Shown: in pieces, positions 1 to 6,703 of the stretch
How the letters are laid out: every line of letters begins with the position of its first letter
Position numbering within the stretch: position 1 is the stretch's first letter
Source: CAINVV01 sp037440345
Lineage (GTDB): Bacteria > Bacteroidota > Bacteroidia > Bacteroidales > Prolixibacteraceae
DNA: 9,408 bases
Direction of reading: 5' to 3'
Assembly: GCA_037440345.1 (NCBI GenBank)
Contig: JBBIUJ010000156.1
Location: 1 to 9,408, forward strand
Translations under genes and position numbers: made by a program
Notes under the pieces: model-generated
Told to the model about the DNA's origin: nothing
What the model saw: only the letters and a program-made list of their open reading frames with translations
Databases searched by the model: none

Positions 1-644
1 GCGAAAGCACATTTGTATGCTCCGGGGTTGGCGAAGATGCTCATCAGGGCAATCATTCCTCCATGGCTCCAGCCGATCATTCCCACCCTGTTCCCATCCA
101 CAAAATCGTAGTTTTCGATCATGTATTTGCGGCTGGCGTCGCAATCGTCGTTTTCGAGTCCGCCGTAATCGATCTGCTCATAAAATGCCTTCCCATATCC
201 GGTACTTCCGCGGTATTCGGGCGCTACCACGATGTATCCCTGGGCCATCAGTTCCCGGATGATGTGGGTGTGGTAGGTGGTAAAATCGGCATGAACACCC
301 CCGTGCGGCAACACCAGCAGGGGATATTTTTTGTTGAGGTCGATGTTCTTCGGAATAAAAACATAGGACCAGAACTTAACAGGATTCGTCGCCCCCATGG
401 CGGTAGGGTTTTTGACCTTTGCCGGTCCCGGCCCCACCATGAAAACCTTGTCGATGTATGCCGCATCCCCCAACCGGTCAAACCAAAGCGCGTCGTCGGC
501 CTGCTTTTGAAGGGCATCCAGCCGATGGTTCAGTGCGATGTTGGCTTCATTCAGTTTGGCCACCTCCTCTTTTAGTGATTGTTCGGTTTGGGCAAACAAC
601 AGAAATGGAAGAAACAGGAGGGAGAGGATAATTGACTTTTTCAT
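1..644 (-). CDS. Secreted S9-like alpha/beta hydrolase (prolyl oligopeptidase family), N-terminal part, cut by left edge
   Basis: The frame opens at ATG 644-642 and runs without a stop off the left edge, giving 214 codons. Residues 1-18 form a signal peptide (MKKSIILSLLFLPFLLFA, then Q), so the protein is probably exported to the periplasm. Residues 21-52 are charged and heptad-like and may form a short coiled coil. An alpha/beta hydrolase fold follows: strand and oxyanion region YPLLVLPHGG (107-116), APEYRGSTGYG (141-151, typical of S9 peptidases) and the nucleophile elbow GWSHGG (191-196) with Ser193 as the likely catalytic serine. The catalytic Asp and His lie beyond the edge. No beta-propeller precedes the hydrolase domain, so this is a compact S9-like hydrolase rather than a full-length prolyl oligopeptidase. 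It could equally be an esterase or acyl-peptide hydrolase relative, and the substrate cannot be read from sequence. No Shine-Dalgarno sequence precedes the start. The next gene upstream on the same strand (958-1995) is also a secreted hydrolase, but a repeat-bearing gap of about 310 bp separates them. Confidence 0.85.
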   Translation of the reverse strand, partial: MKKSIILSLLFLPFLLFAQTEQSLKEEVAKLNEANIALNHRLDALQKQADDALWFDRLGDAAYIDKVFMVGPGPAKVKNPTAMGATNPVKFWSYVFIPKNIDLNKKYPLLVLPHGGVHADFTTYHTHIIRELMAQGYIVVAPEYRGSTGYGKAFYEQIDYGGLENDDCDASRKYMIENYDFVDGNRVGMIGWSHGGMIALMSIFANPGAYKCAF

Positions 645-694
645 CGGTGAATAAGTTTTAGGAAACGAAGGAAGCGTAAAGTTAAAATTTATTG

Positions 695-930
695 CAATTG
701 TCTGAAGCAGAATTTTCAGAATTAAAGAATGAACAGAATAATCCCATCAAATCACGAATTACACAAATTACACTGACTGAAAAGAAAAAAGGTATCCCCA
801 TTTCTACGTTTCATTGTTTCTCCGTTTCAATTCTCCAGCCTCCACAGTTCCACCCTCTCAGTCTCTAAGTCTCTTCGTCTCCAAGTCCTTCTTACTCGTT
901 TCTCCGTTTCGATTCTTCAAACTCCGGCGT
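695..930. repeat. Modular intergenic repeat, copy A (degenerate)
   Basis: This fills most of the gap between the two minus-strand hydrolase genes. It begins CAATTGTCTGAA at 695, followed by a diverged form of the 'caggattttcaggattaaag' block. The block ATTACACAAATTACAC lies at 758-773 and is identical to copies B (2085-2100) and D (6283-6298). A pyrimidine-rich stretch follows ('cgtttcattgtttctccg' near 808-826, then an array built on 'tctc..agtct' at about 853-890). A second 'cgtttctccgtttcgattct' sits near 897-916. No palindromic block is present. I see no gene here; the open frame at 814-1185 on the plus strand is composed of repeat and antisense hydrolase sequence. Confidence 0.7.
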
Positions 931-957
931 TCATCGAAAGCTCAACCGGCAGGAGTA

Positions 958-1995
958 TTACCGGGCCAGATAGGCATCGATGCGCTCCCTCACATTTTGC
1001 CGGATGTTCATCCAGAAAAGATTGTAATCCCATCGGTGGTAGTTGGTCATTTTGCCTTTTTTCCCTTCGGGGTTCACTTTTGTATCAACCCAGAGAATTT
1101 TGGCAGTGGGCTCAATACCGGCACTTACCGTGTGCGGTACGATCGTCTCAAAGTTGTTCATGATCCCAAGGTGAAGTTCAGATGAAGCCCACTCTCCGGA
1201 TGTTGTCCATGTTAATGGATTGACGCAAACGGAATTCCCGTTTTCGGAGGCTGCCCCTTTCGGGATCTCCCCCTTGGCATAGGTACGCCATCCGACAAAA
1301 CAGCCGGTCTGGTTGGCCCGTTCCCCTACCGGGAGTTTTTTGAAGGCATCTTTTTTGATTTGATAACCAACGATATAGGCGCATACCAACCTTTTTTGCA
1401 GCGGTTTACCATCGAAAAACTCCTGCAGTAACCGGATGGCATGCAGCGTTCCCTGACTGTGTGAGGCAATGATGATCGGGCGCTTTTTGTTGTCGTGCTT
1501 CAGGTAATACCGGAAAGCCTTTTTCACATCGTTGTAGGCCAGGTCGAACGTCGCTTTGGCTTCGGGAGTGTCGAAAACATAGAAAGCCTCCATGTTTCCC
1601 TGGCGGTAGCGGGGCGCAAAGACGCGGCAACTTCCATTGAAAACGGAGGTCTGAAGCCTGATTGAGAGGTTGTCGGTATTGTTGTTGACGGCAGTATCGC
1701 GTAAATCAGCAGTCCAGGGAGAGCCCTTTTTTTCGCCAAAATAAGAGGTGGGATGGATGAAAAAGACATCCGCGCGTTGGCTCCTCACCTCATTTTTAAG
1801 AAATTCGGGGATCTTGTCGCTGGTATCCTCTTTGTAGGGAGAAGCCGCCCAGCAGTTCAGATCGCTGTAATCGGGCGCCGGGCCGCTCTTCAGTGGGGCT
1901 GTAACGACGGGTTTCTGGTTTTGTGTTCCGCTTTGTGCTTGGGCAAACGAAACCAGAAGGGAATAAACAATCAGGAAAACAATAGTTTTTTGCAT
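958..1995 (-). CDS. Secreted DUF3089 alpha/beta hydrolase
   Basis: This encodes a 345-residue protein that starts at ATG 1995-1993 and ends at TAA 960-958. I chose this start because it opens directly on a signal peptide (MQKTIVFLIVYSLLVSFAQA, then Q). The frame continues upstream to 2082, but that extension lies in repeat sequence and would bury the signal. DUF3089 hallmarks are present: FFIHPTSY at 78-85, the nucleophile elbow SHSQG at 178-182 with Ser180 as the predicted catalytic serine, and YHRWDYNLFW near 319-328, whose His320 is the likely catalytic histidine. Length fits the family. DUF3089 proteins are alpha/beta hydrolases with little biochemistry, so a secreted esterase or lipase-like role is family-based inference. 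It shares orientation with the truncated hydrolase gene and is divergent to the transaldolase-like gene across a gap of 446 bp. No Shine-Dalgarno sequence is seen, as usual in Bacteroidota. Confidence 0.88.
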   Translation of the reverse strand: MQKTIVFLIVYSLLVSFAQAQSGTQNQKPVVTAPLKSGPAPDYSDLNCWAASPYKEDTSDKIPEFLKNEVRSQRADVFFIHPTSYFGEKKGSPWTADLRDTAVNNNTDNLSIRLQTSVFNGSCRVFAPRYRQGNMEAFYVFDTPEAKATFDLAYNDVKKAFRYYLKHDNKKRPIIIASHSQGTLHAIRLLQEFFDGKPLQKRLVCAYIVGYQIKKDAFKKLPVGERANQTGCFVGWRTYAKGEIPKGAASENGNSVCVNPLTWTTSGEWASSELHLGIMNNFETIVPHTVSAGIEPTAKILWVDTKVNPEGKKGKMTNYHRWDYNLFWMNIRQNVRERIDAYLAR

Positions 1996-2030
1996 GGTAG
2001 TAGTATGAATCATGTAAAAATAACAAAATA

Positions 2031-2215
2031 GTCCGGATTGGGATTTACAGGAGATAAGGATTAATCGAATCCCTCCTACCACGGATTACACAAATTACAC
2101 GGATTAAAAAAAAATGTTTTCGCCCCGTTTCATTGTTTCGCTGTTTTGTCTCCCAGCCGCTTCGTCCCAGTCGTCCCCTTCGTCCCAGTCTTCCTGCCAC
2201 CATTACCTCCGAGTG
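2031..2215. repeat. Modular intergenic repeat, copy B
   Basis: This copy lies just upstream of the DUF3089 gene start. It opens with CGGATTGGGATTT (2034-2046), identical to 6133-6145 in copy D. Next comes 'taaggattaatcg', then 'taccacggattacacaaatt' from about 2077, containing ATTACACAAATTACAC at 2085-2100. A run of A leads to 'atgttttcgccccgtttcat'. The pyrimidine array at about 2148-2193 is built from units such as 'tcgtcccag'. It ends without the palindromic block found in copies C and D. Confidence 0.75.
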
Positions 2216-2441
2216 CGTAAGTTCTACACCGGTCCACTTACTGAAGCTTGCCTCGGGTGAAGATTTGCAAAATGCACCGTTAAATAGAAACGAATTAAAT
2301 TTTCTGTATATTTATATGGTCCATTGTTTCATTTGTTTATATTTTGTTTTTTAACGGCCAAATGGAATACCCACATAATCATTTCGGTTGGTCCCTACAT
2401 GTCGGGATGGGTATTTCATTCCTTTCACAAAAACCAACACT
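2216..2441 (+). other. AT-rich leader before the transaldolase-like gene
   Basis: I see no gene in this stretch. It turns strongly AT-rich from about 2280 to 2355, as expected of a promoter region, but no TTTG-N19-21-TAnnTTTG pair matches well. An 8-bp inverted repeat, AATACCCA (2366-2373) and TGGGTATT (2408-2415), lies 27 bases before the transaldolase-like start. It could be an operator or a hairpin in the 5' leader, with a 34-base loop. Confidence in any regulatory role is low. Confidence 0.35.
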
Positions 2442-3659
2442 ATGACAGATCTTACTTCAAAAATCAACGATTTTGTGTGGAAAAATATCAGGGAGGAACA
2501 GGTACTTGGGATCAGGGATCCATTTTGGGAATCGCTCCTCAATACAGGAACAGAACTGTGGCTCGACACTGGTGATATGAATGAAGCTGAAGCCAACTGG
2601 TCGGCTGAGATGAGCGCGTTGACCACCAACAATACCCTTCTTAACAATGAGATCCAGAAAGGCGCTTACGACAGTTTCATTTTGGAAGCAAAGGGCATTG
2701 TCAGCGGGCTGCCGGCCGACGAACAGGTGAAAGAAATCGCCTTTATACTCAATGCGCGGCATGGACTGAGGCTGGCCCAAAAGTTTGGTGGGTTGGTGAG
2801 TGTGGAACTTCACACGGATACGGCTTACGACATCGAAGCGATTGAATATTTCGGGAAAAGGTACCATCAAATTTGTCCCTATCAGTTTATTGTAAAGGTT
2901 CCATATACGGCAGAGGGTTTACTTGGCGCCAGACGGTTGAAAGATTCGGGTGTCAGGATAAATTTTACGCTCGAATTCAGTGCCAGGGAAAATGTGATCG
3001 TCACCAGGGTTGCTCGACCCGATTACCTGAATGTATTCCTCGGTCGTGTGGGGGCATACCTGATCAACAACAATTTGGGGGATGGGTCCGGGGCCGGGGA
3101 GATGGCAGTCATTGCCTCCCAGAACTGGGTCACTGCCTTGTCGGCTGAGAATCCATGGCAGACAAAATTGATTGCGGCAAGTTTGCGCAACCATACTCAG
3201 CTTGATCTGCTTGCAGGTACCGATGTCTTTACGATGCCTCCCAAGGTTGCTGCCGCCGGGCGTAAATCCCTGTCAGGTAACTTCACCTCCAGAATGCACG
3301 AAAACTACGAGGTAAGCCTTTATGAATCGGCCAAAGGCGCCCGTATCGAAAAATTCTGGGAGGTAGACGACAAGGTACTTCAACTGGCCGAAAGACTTGC
3401 TTCCAATGTTCCTGGCACCGGAGCTGAACTGGTTCATATCGCCCGGGAGGAAGGTTGTGGGGACATGTTCCCTTCACTAACAAATGAAGAAAAGGGTTTT
3501 ATCGCTTCTGACGGAAAAATTCCGCTCCATTCAAGATGGGAGAAGATGGTCCGCGAAGGCAAAATTGCACCTGACACCTTGCTGACATTGGCCGGATTGG
3601 CCTCTTTCACCGCCGACCAGGAGATGCTCGATCAAAGAATCAGAAGTATTATTGGATGA
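2442..3659 (+). CDS. Transaldolase-family protein, long form with C-terminal extension
   Basis: This encodes 405 residues. Transaldolase motifs occur in order. LDTGDMNEAE (41-50) matches the Dx(A/G)(N/D)xxE strand with Asp42, and TTNNTLLN (61-68) corresponds to the TTNP(T/S)L loop. FIVKVPYT (149-156) carries the predicted Schiff-base lysine, Lys152. INFTLEFS (173-180) matches the family's VNxTLxFS. Near the end of the barrel, LDLLAGTDVFTMPP (254-267) matches the LxGxDxxTxPP segment. A transaldolase moves a dihydroxyacetone unit between sugar phosphates in the pentose phosphate pathway; related enzymes act as fructose-6-phosphate aldolases. Small TalC-type proteins are about 215-220 residues, whereas this one continues for about 115-140 residues after the barrel, with a mainly helical, charged tail. 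The substrate is therefore uncertain. The frame is open back to 2388, but ATG 2442 begins the natural N terminus. No transketolase or other pentose phosphate gene is beside it. Confidence 0.85.
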   Translation: MTDLTSKINDFVWKNIREEQVLGIRDPFWESLLNTGTELWLDTGDMNEAEANWSAEMSALTTNNTLLNNEIQKGAYDSFILEAKGIVSGLPADEQVKEIAFILNARHGLRLAQKFGGLVSVELHTDTAYDIEAIEYFGKRYHQICPYQFIVKVPYTAEGLLGARRLKDSGVRINFTLEFSARENVIVTRVARPDYLNVFLGRVGAYLINNNLGDGSGAGEMAVIASQNWVTALSAENPWQTKLIAASLRNHTQLDLLAGTDVFTMPPKVAAAGRKSLSGNFTSRMHENYEVSLYESAKGARIEKFWEVDDKVLQLAERLASNVPGTGAELVHIAREEGCGDMFPSLTNEEKGFIASDGKIPLHSRWEKMVREGKIAPDTLLTLAGLASFTADQEMLDQRIRSIIG

Positions 3660-3681
3660 TTTTTAATTGATTGGTAAAAGG

Positions 3682-3751
3682 GCAATTGTCGACATTTTAG
3701 AATTTGAATCATTGCAAAAACAAAAAATATCCTTGTGCAATTGTAGAATTT
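3682..3751 (+). repeat. Paired GCAATTGT ... TAGAATTT direct repeats around a promoter
   Basis: GCAATTGT (3682-3689) followed by TAGAATTT (3698-3705) recurs as GCAATTGT (3737-3744) overlapping TAGAATTT (3744-3751). Spacing differs between the copies, so this is a pair of short motifs rather than a clean duplication. They flank the promoter candidate at 3703-3735. They could be regulator sites or simply AT-rich coincidence. Confidence 0.4.
3703..3735 (+). promoter_or_regulatory. Candidate Bacteroidota-type promoter for the small exported protein gene
   Basis: TTTG at 3703-3706 is followed after 21 bases by TATCCTTG at 3728-3735, which fits TAnnTTTG at all but one of the fixed positions. The expected transcription start near 3742 would leave a leader of about 22 bases before ATG 3765. 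Spacing and position fit the Bacteroidota sigma factor consensus; the imperfect -7 box keeps this tentative. Confidence 0.4.
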
Positions 3752-3764
3752 AAAGCTAATTGCC

Positions 3765-4277
3765 ATGAAGAAATTATGCTTGCTCGCTATTTTTTTGTGC
3801 ATTTTCTGCTTCCTTTCGAATGCCCAGTATCGGATCAATAAAAAAACCTATGACCGCAGAACCTACCACTATGAAAAGGGCGACCGGTTTAATCCGGCAG
3901 TGGCGGGTATCGCATCTTTTTTCATTCCCGGGTTGGGACAGATGGTTTGCGGCGAACCAGTGAGGGGACTATGCTTTATGGTTCCGGCATATACCGGTGT
4001 AACGGTCGGTATGGTAGAATTAATCCGTGGAATGAGTGGGATGTCCAATTCTAATTCGAATGCGGGTAACCTCTTTTTATTCTCGTTTGGCCTCTATTAC
4101 GCCCTTGAGCTGTGGTCGACTATTGATGCGGTACATGTTGCGAAAGTCAACAACATGGCATTCAAGGACAAGCAAGGCGTCGCCTATCGTTTAAAGGTAG
4201 AGCCGTTTGTGGGCTATGCTAATTACAGCGTGAACCGGAACATACCGATTGGGATTTCACTGAAGATAATTATCTGA
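3765..4277 (+). CDS. Small exported/membrane protein with PGLGQ motif, function unknown
   Basis: This encodes 170 residues. Residues 1-20 form a signal peptide (MKKLCLLAIFLCIFCFLSNA, then Q). A polar segment rich in Tyr, Lys and Arg (21-42) leads into PAVAGIASFFIPGLGQ (44-59). This motif resembles Bacteroidota proteins of the DUF5683 kind and other small membrane proteins in which a Pro-Gly-x-Gly-Gln turn joins two hydrophobic helices. Further hydrophobic spans lie at about 66-88 and 102-120, with a Ser/Asn-rich linker (92-99) between them. The C terminus (about 138-170) looks beta-rich and ends in ISLKIII, which may suggest a membrane-associated strand. I do not recognise a specific function. 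The gene starts 105 bases after the transaldolase-like gene and has its own promoter candidate. Its last codons lie at the edge of repeat copy C. Confidence 0.7.
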   Translation: MKKLCLLAIFLCIFCFLSNAQYRINKKTYDRRTYHYEKGDRFNPAVAGIASFFIPGLGQMVCGEPVRGLCFMVPAYTGVTVGMVELIRGMSGMSNSNSNAGNLFLFSFGLYYALELWSTIDAVHVAKVNNMAFKDKQGVAYRLKVEPFVGYANYSVNRNIPIGISLKIII

Positions 4278-4605
4278 ATCAGGATTTTCAGGATTAAAGA
4301 ATTAACAGAATGGAGTTGTGCCGGTGGCAAGTTACCTCTTACCACTGATTTCACATATTGCACGGATTTAATAAACTGTTTTCGCCCCGTTTCATTGTTT
4401 CTCCTTTTCGTCTCCCGGTCTCTTCGTCATCCTAGTCATCCAGGTCGTCCCAGTCTTCCTTCTTTACGCCACGAGGTAAACATTACATCCCAGTGCCATC
4501 GGCACGGCCGATCCTGTAACCATGGGTTTCAACCCATGGGAGGTGAGAAGCGCAGATGAAGTTAAGTGCCGTAGGTACGACAGCGACGCTCGCGACTGGT
4601 ACCGA
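4275..4605. repeat. Modular intergenic repeat, copy C (long form with palindrome)
   Basis: This fills nearly all of the gap before the URO-D-like gene. In order it holds 'gaatcaggattttcaggatt' from 4276 with 'aaagaattaacagaatgg', then 'ggagttgtg', and a diverged 'accactgatttcacatattg' block near 4341. Next come 'cgccccgtttcattgtttct' and a degenerate array of 8-9 bp units at about 4409-4459 ('tcatcctag', 'tcatccag', 'tcgtcccag'). The unit 'ttctttacgccacgaggtaa' follows, then the palindromic block from 4493. Bases 4493-4539 are identical to 6435-6481 in copy D. After this comes 'gtgccgtaggtacgac' near 4567. The minus-strand open frame at 4483-4689 is only the translation of this repeat. Confidence 0.8.
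4520..4539. repeat. Perfect hairpin CCATGGGTT-TC-AACCCATGG in repeat copy C
   Basis: Two 9-base arms are fully complementary around a two-base centre; in RNA the loop would open to about four bases. It is preceded by two smaller potential stems that share bases, GTGCC-ATC-GGCAC and ATCGG-CACGG-CCGAT. There is no U tract after it, so it does not look like an intrinsic terminator. Confidence 0.8.
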
Positions 4606-4682
4606 ATAATTGATTTCCAATGCGCTCTTATCTGATTTTTGGATATCTTTAAAGGTAAAATTTGCTAAACCAATTTTGACCG

Positions 4683-6125
4683 ATGACAACCACCGAAGAA
4701 CTCTATCGTCAGCGCCTTAGTCGATACCTCACGGCCATGCGGAACGAAAAGCCCGACCGCATTCCGATTCGTCCTTTTGTCGCCGAATTTACCGCCAAAT
4801 ATGCCGGAATGACCTGTCAGGATGTGGTTCACGATTACAACCGTGCCTTTGAAGCTGCCCGCGAATGCGCGGCCGGGTTCGATTGGGATGCTGTTGTCTC
4901 GAACATGGTCTATGTCTGGACCGGTCTCACACAAGCCATTGGCCTCACCTATTATGGTATTCCCGGGATCGATGTACCGGCCGGAAATGGATTTCAGTAC
5001 CGCGAACCAGAAGAGAGCAAGTCATTTATGAAAGAGGATGAGTACGACGAACTGATTGACGATCCGACCGCATTTCTTTACAACAAATGGCTGCCGAGGG
5101 TTTCGACGGATATCTCCCCCATGGGAACCGCCACCAGCTATCGCAACAACCTGGCGCTGGTAAAAGGGGGGATGGCCATGCTCAATTATTTCAACGCTTA
5201 CGGTCCCCATGTTGAAAAATTAAGAGTCGAAAGCGGGACAGTTTCTGCCATCAGTGGCATTTTCAAGGCGCCTTTCGATATTCTGGGCGATAAACTCAGG
5301 GGCTACCTAGGACTGACCATGGACATGCTGACTCAGCCCGAAAAAGTAAGGCAAGCCTGCGAAGCTTTGATGCCCCATCTGTACAACGTAGCGCTTACCT
5401 CCGCTGATCCCAACAAACAGGTGCCAATCGGGTATTGGATGCACCGGGGATGCATTCCGTTTGTTTCGGCTGGTGAGTTCGAATCGCATTACTGGCCAAC
5501 AGTCCGGCCAATTGTGGAGGAACTTTGGAAAAGCGGTCACCAGACGCTCTTTTATGCCGAAGGAAACTGGGACCACCACCTTGAAAATTTTGCTGAATTG
5601 CCCGAAAAAAGTATCGTTTACCACGTGGATAGCGGCGATATTTTCAAGACGCACCGAACGATCGGTCACAAGTTCTGCCTGAGCGGAGGAATTCCCAACA
5701 CGCTGCTTTCCTATGGAACCTCAGATGAAATCCGGGCCCGCTGTAAGAAAGTGATTGACGAAGTAGCCCGCGACGGAGGCTACATCATGGATGCCAGCGC
5801 CATCATCCAGAACGACGCCACCATCGAAAACATACGGGTTTTGACCGACTTCACCCGCGAATATGGTGTGTATTCCGGGAGTTCGGCCCCCATGCTTGCT
5901 GTTGATGCACAAAATGTACCGGCTTCCGGAGCAATTTTCGGTCCGGATTATGGTATGGCCCATCACATGAAATCAATAGTAAAACCGGGTTTGTGTATTC
6001 CGTGGGAGGAAAAGCGGAAAGAGATTCCTGGCATCTCAGGCAATGAGCCTTTGGTGAAACAAATCTGGGAAGAGGTTGATTCGTTCGGGAACATGTTTAT
6101 CTGGCAATGTTTGCTCTCCTTCTAA
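4683..6125 (+). CDS. URO-D superfamily protein (uroporphyrinogen decarboxylase / corrinoid methyltransferase fold), atypical subgroup
   Basis: This encodes 480 residues, against about 340-360 for heme-pathway HemE. The N terminus (YLTAMRNEKPDRIPIRPFVAEF, about 15-36) matches the opening of URO-D/MtaA-like proteins. A central barrel follows, with ending segments YAEGNWDHHLENFAELP (291-307), IVYHVDSGDIF (311-321), FCLSGGIPNTLL (331-342) and GGYIMDASAII (365-375). In MtaA/MtbA-type methyltransferases the zinc site includes a His-x-Cys at the position equivalent to His314-Val315-Asp316; here the Cys is Asp. An ordinary zinc-thiolate methyltransferase is therefore unlikely unless other ligands replace it. 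Extra residues at about 100-185 explain much of the added length. HemE activity is doubtful given length and divergence. No corrinoid protein gene lies nearby in the window. The start is ATG 4683, with no Shine-Dalgarno sequence. The GRE gene begins 873 bases after the stop. The substrate is unknown. Confidence 0.85.
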   Translation: MTTTEELYRQRLSRYLTAMRNEKPDRIPIRPFVAEFTAKYAGMTCQDVVHDYNRAFEAARECAAGFDWDAVVSNMVYVWTGLTQAIGLTYYGIPGIDVPAGNGFQYREPEESKSFMKEDEYDELIDDPTAFLYNKWLPRVSTDISPMGTATSYRNNLALVKGGMAMLNYFNAYGPHVEKLRVESGTVSAISGIFKAPFDILGDKLRGYLGLTMDMLTQPEKVRQACEALMPHLYNVALTSADPNKQVPIGYWMHRGCIPFVSAGEFESHYWPTVRPIVEELWKSGHQTLFYAEGNWDHHLENFAELPEKSIVYHVDSGDIFKTHRTIGHKFCLSGGIPNTLLSYGTSDEIRARCKKVIDEVARDGGYIMDASAIIQNDATIENIRVLTDFTREYGVYSGSSAPMLAVDAQNVPASGAIFGPDYGMAHHMKSIVKPGLCIPWEEKRKEIPGISGNEPLVKQIWEEVDSFGNMFIWQCLLSF

Positions 6126-6127
6126 CA

Positions 6128-6545
6128 CTTCTCGGATTGGGATTTGCGGGATGAAAGGATTAACAGGATTGGAGTTGTGGTGGTAGCAAGATAACTCCTT
6201 CAATTGTCTGAATCAGGATTTTCAGGATTAAAGAATTAACAGAATGGGAGATGTGGTTGCGATAAAATACCCCCTACCACAGATTACACAAATTACACGG
6301 ATTAAAAAAAATGTTTTCGTCCCGTTTCATCGTTTCTCCGCTTCGTCTCCCAGTCTCCCCGTCTCCCCGTCTCTCCGTCATTCCAGTCATCCCAGTCGTC
6401 CTTCTTTACGCCGCGAGGTAAACAATACATCCCGGTGCCATCGGCACGGCCGATCCTGTAACCATGGGTTTCAACCCATGGAGGGACAAAGCGCAGATGA
6501 GATCAAGTGCCATAGGTACGGCAACGGATATCCCTGCCCACAGCG
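6128..6545. repeat. Modular intergenic repeat, copy D (longest form)
   Basis: This starts just after the URO-D-like stop codon. It contains the opening block CGGATTGGGATTT (6133-6145, as in copy B), 'ggattaacaggattggagtt', then CAATTGTCTGAATCAGGATT from 6201 with 'ttcaggattaaagaattaac'. ATTACACAAATTACAC is at 6283-6298, followed by a run of A and 'atgttttcgtcccgtttcat'. A clear array of 8-9 bp units spans about 6345-6401 ('tctccccg' twice in direct succession, then 'tctctccg', 'tcattccag', 'tcatcccag'). Then come 'ttctttacgccgcgaggtaa' and the palindromic block (6435-6481), followed by 'gtgccataggtacggc'. This is the only copy in which every module can be seen, so it serves as the reference. 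No credible gene lies inside it. Confidence 0.82.
6462..6481. repeat. Perfect hairpin CCATGGGTT-TC-AACCCATGG in repeat copy D
   Basis: This is the same 20-base hairpin as at 4520-4539, within a 47-base stretch (6435-6481) identical between the two copies. The sequence just after the hairpin differs between copies (aggg here, gagg in copy C), so the identity breaks at the palindrome edge. Confidence 0.8.
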
Positions 6546-6664
6546 AGCAAATCCACACGTGCCGAGCCACCCAACCGGGCAACCCCTACACATGGAGGTA
6601 AATGTTCATCTGGATCAAACTGAAATTTCAAAAGAAATCCCCCATTTCAATTCATTTTTATCCT

Positions 6665-6672
6665 TATTTTTG
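6665..6672 (+). promoter_or_regulatory. TAnnTTTG-type -7 box (TATTTTTG)
   Basis: This is an exact match to the Bacteroidota -7 consensus. I find no TTTG at the expected 19-21 base spacing upstream; the nearest similar sequence, TTTC at 6645-6648, is only 16 bases away. Transcription from here would begin near 6679 and cover the 25-codon frame and then the GRE gene with a leader of about 320 bases. Confidence 0.3.
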
Positions 6673-6703
6673 CTACTACCAAAAAACTATTGGTCATAAC
6701 ATC

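Noticed and set aside
63..575. 170-codon plus-strand open frame
   Set aside because: It lies antisense to the S9-like hydrolase, whose signal peptide and GWSHGG motif are clear; the plus-strand product has no recognisable features.
814..1185. 123-codon plus-strand open frame
   Set aside because: Its first half is the Ser/Pro-rich translation of repeat copy A and the rest is antisense to the DUF3089 gene.
4520..4539. Intrinsic terminator
   Set aside because: The hairpin is strong but has no following T tract, and it lies about 240 bases after the nearest upstream stop codon within a repeat.
4483..4689. 68-codon minus-strand frame with GRADGTGM at its end
   Set aside because: Most of it is the translation of the palindromic repeat block. 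Such products are often annotated as hypothetical proteins but reflect the DNA repeat.
4683..6125. HemE of the heme pathway
   Set aside because: The protein is over 120 residues longer than HemE and no heme-pathway genes are near; only the superfamily is supported.
6345..6401. Possible CRISPR array
   Set aside because: Units are 8-9 bases, degenerate and contiguous, with no 25-40 base repeats or unique spacers and no cas genes.
6244..6699. 151-codon plus-strand open frame
   Set aside because: It runs through repeat copy D (pyrimidine array giving a Ser/Pro-rich stretch) and into leader sequence; no domain is visible.
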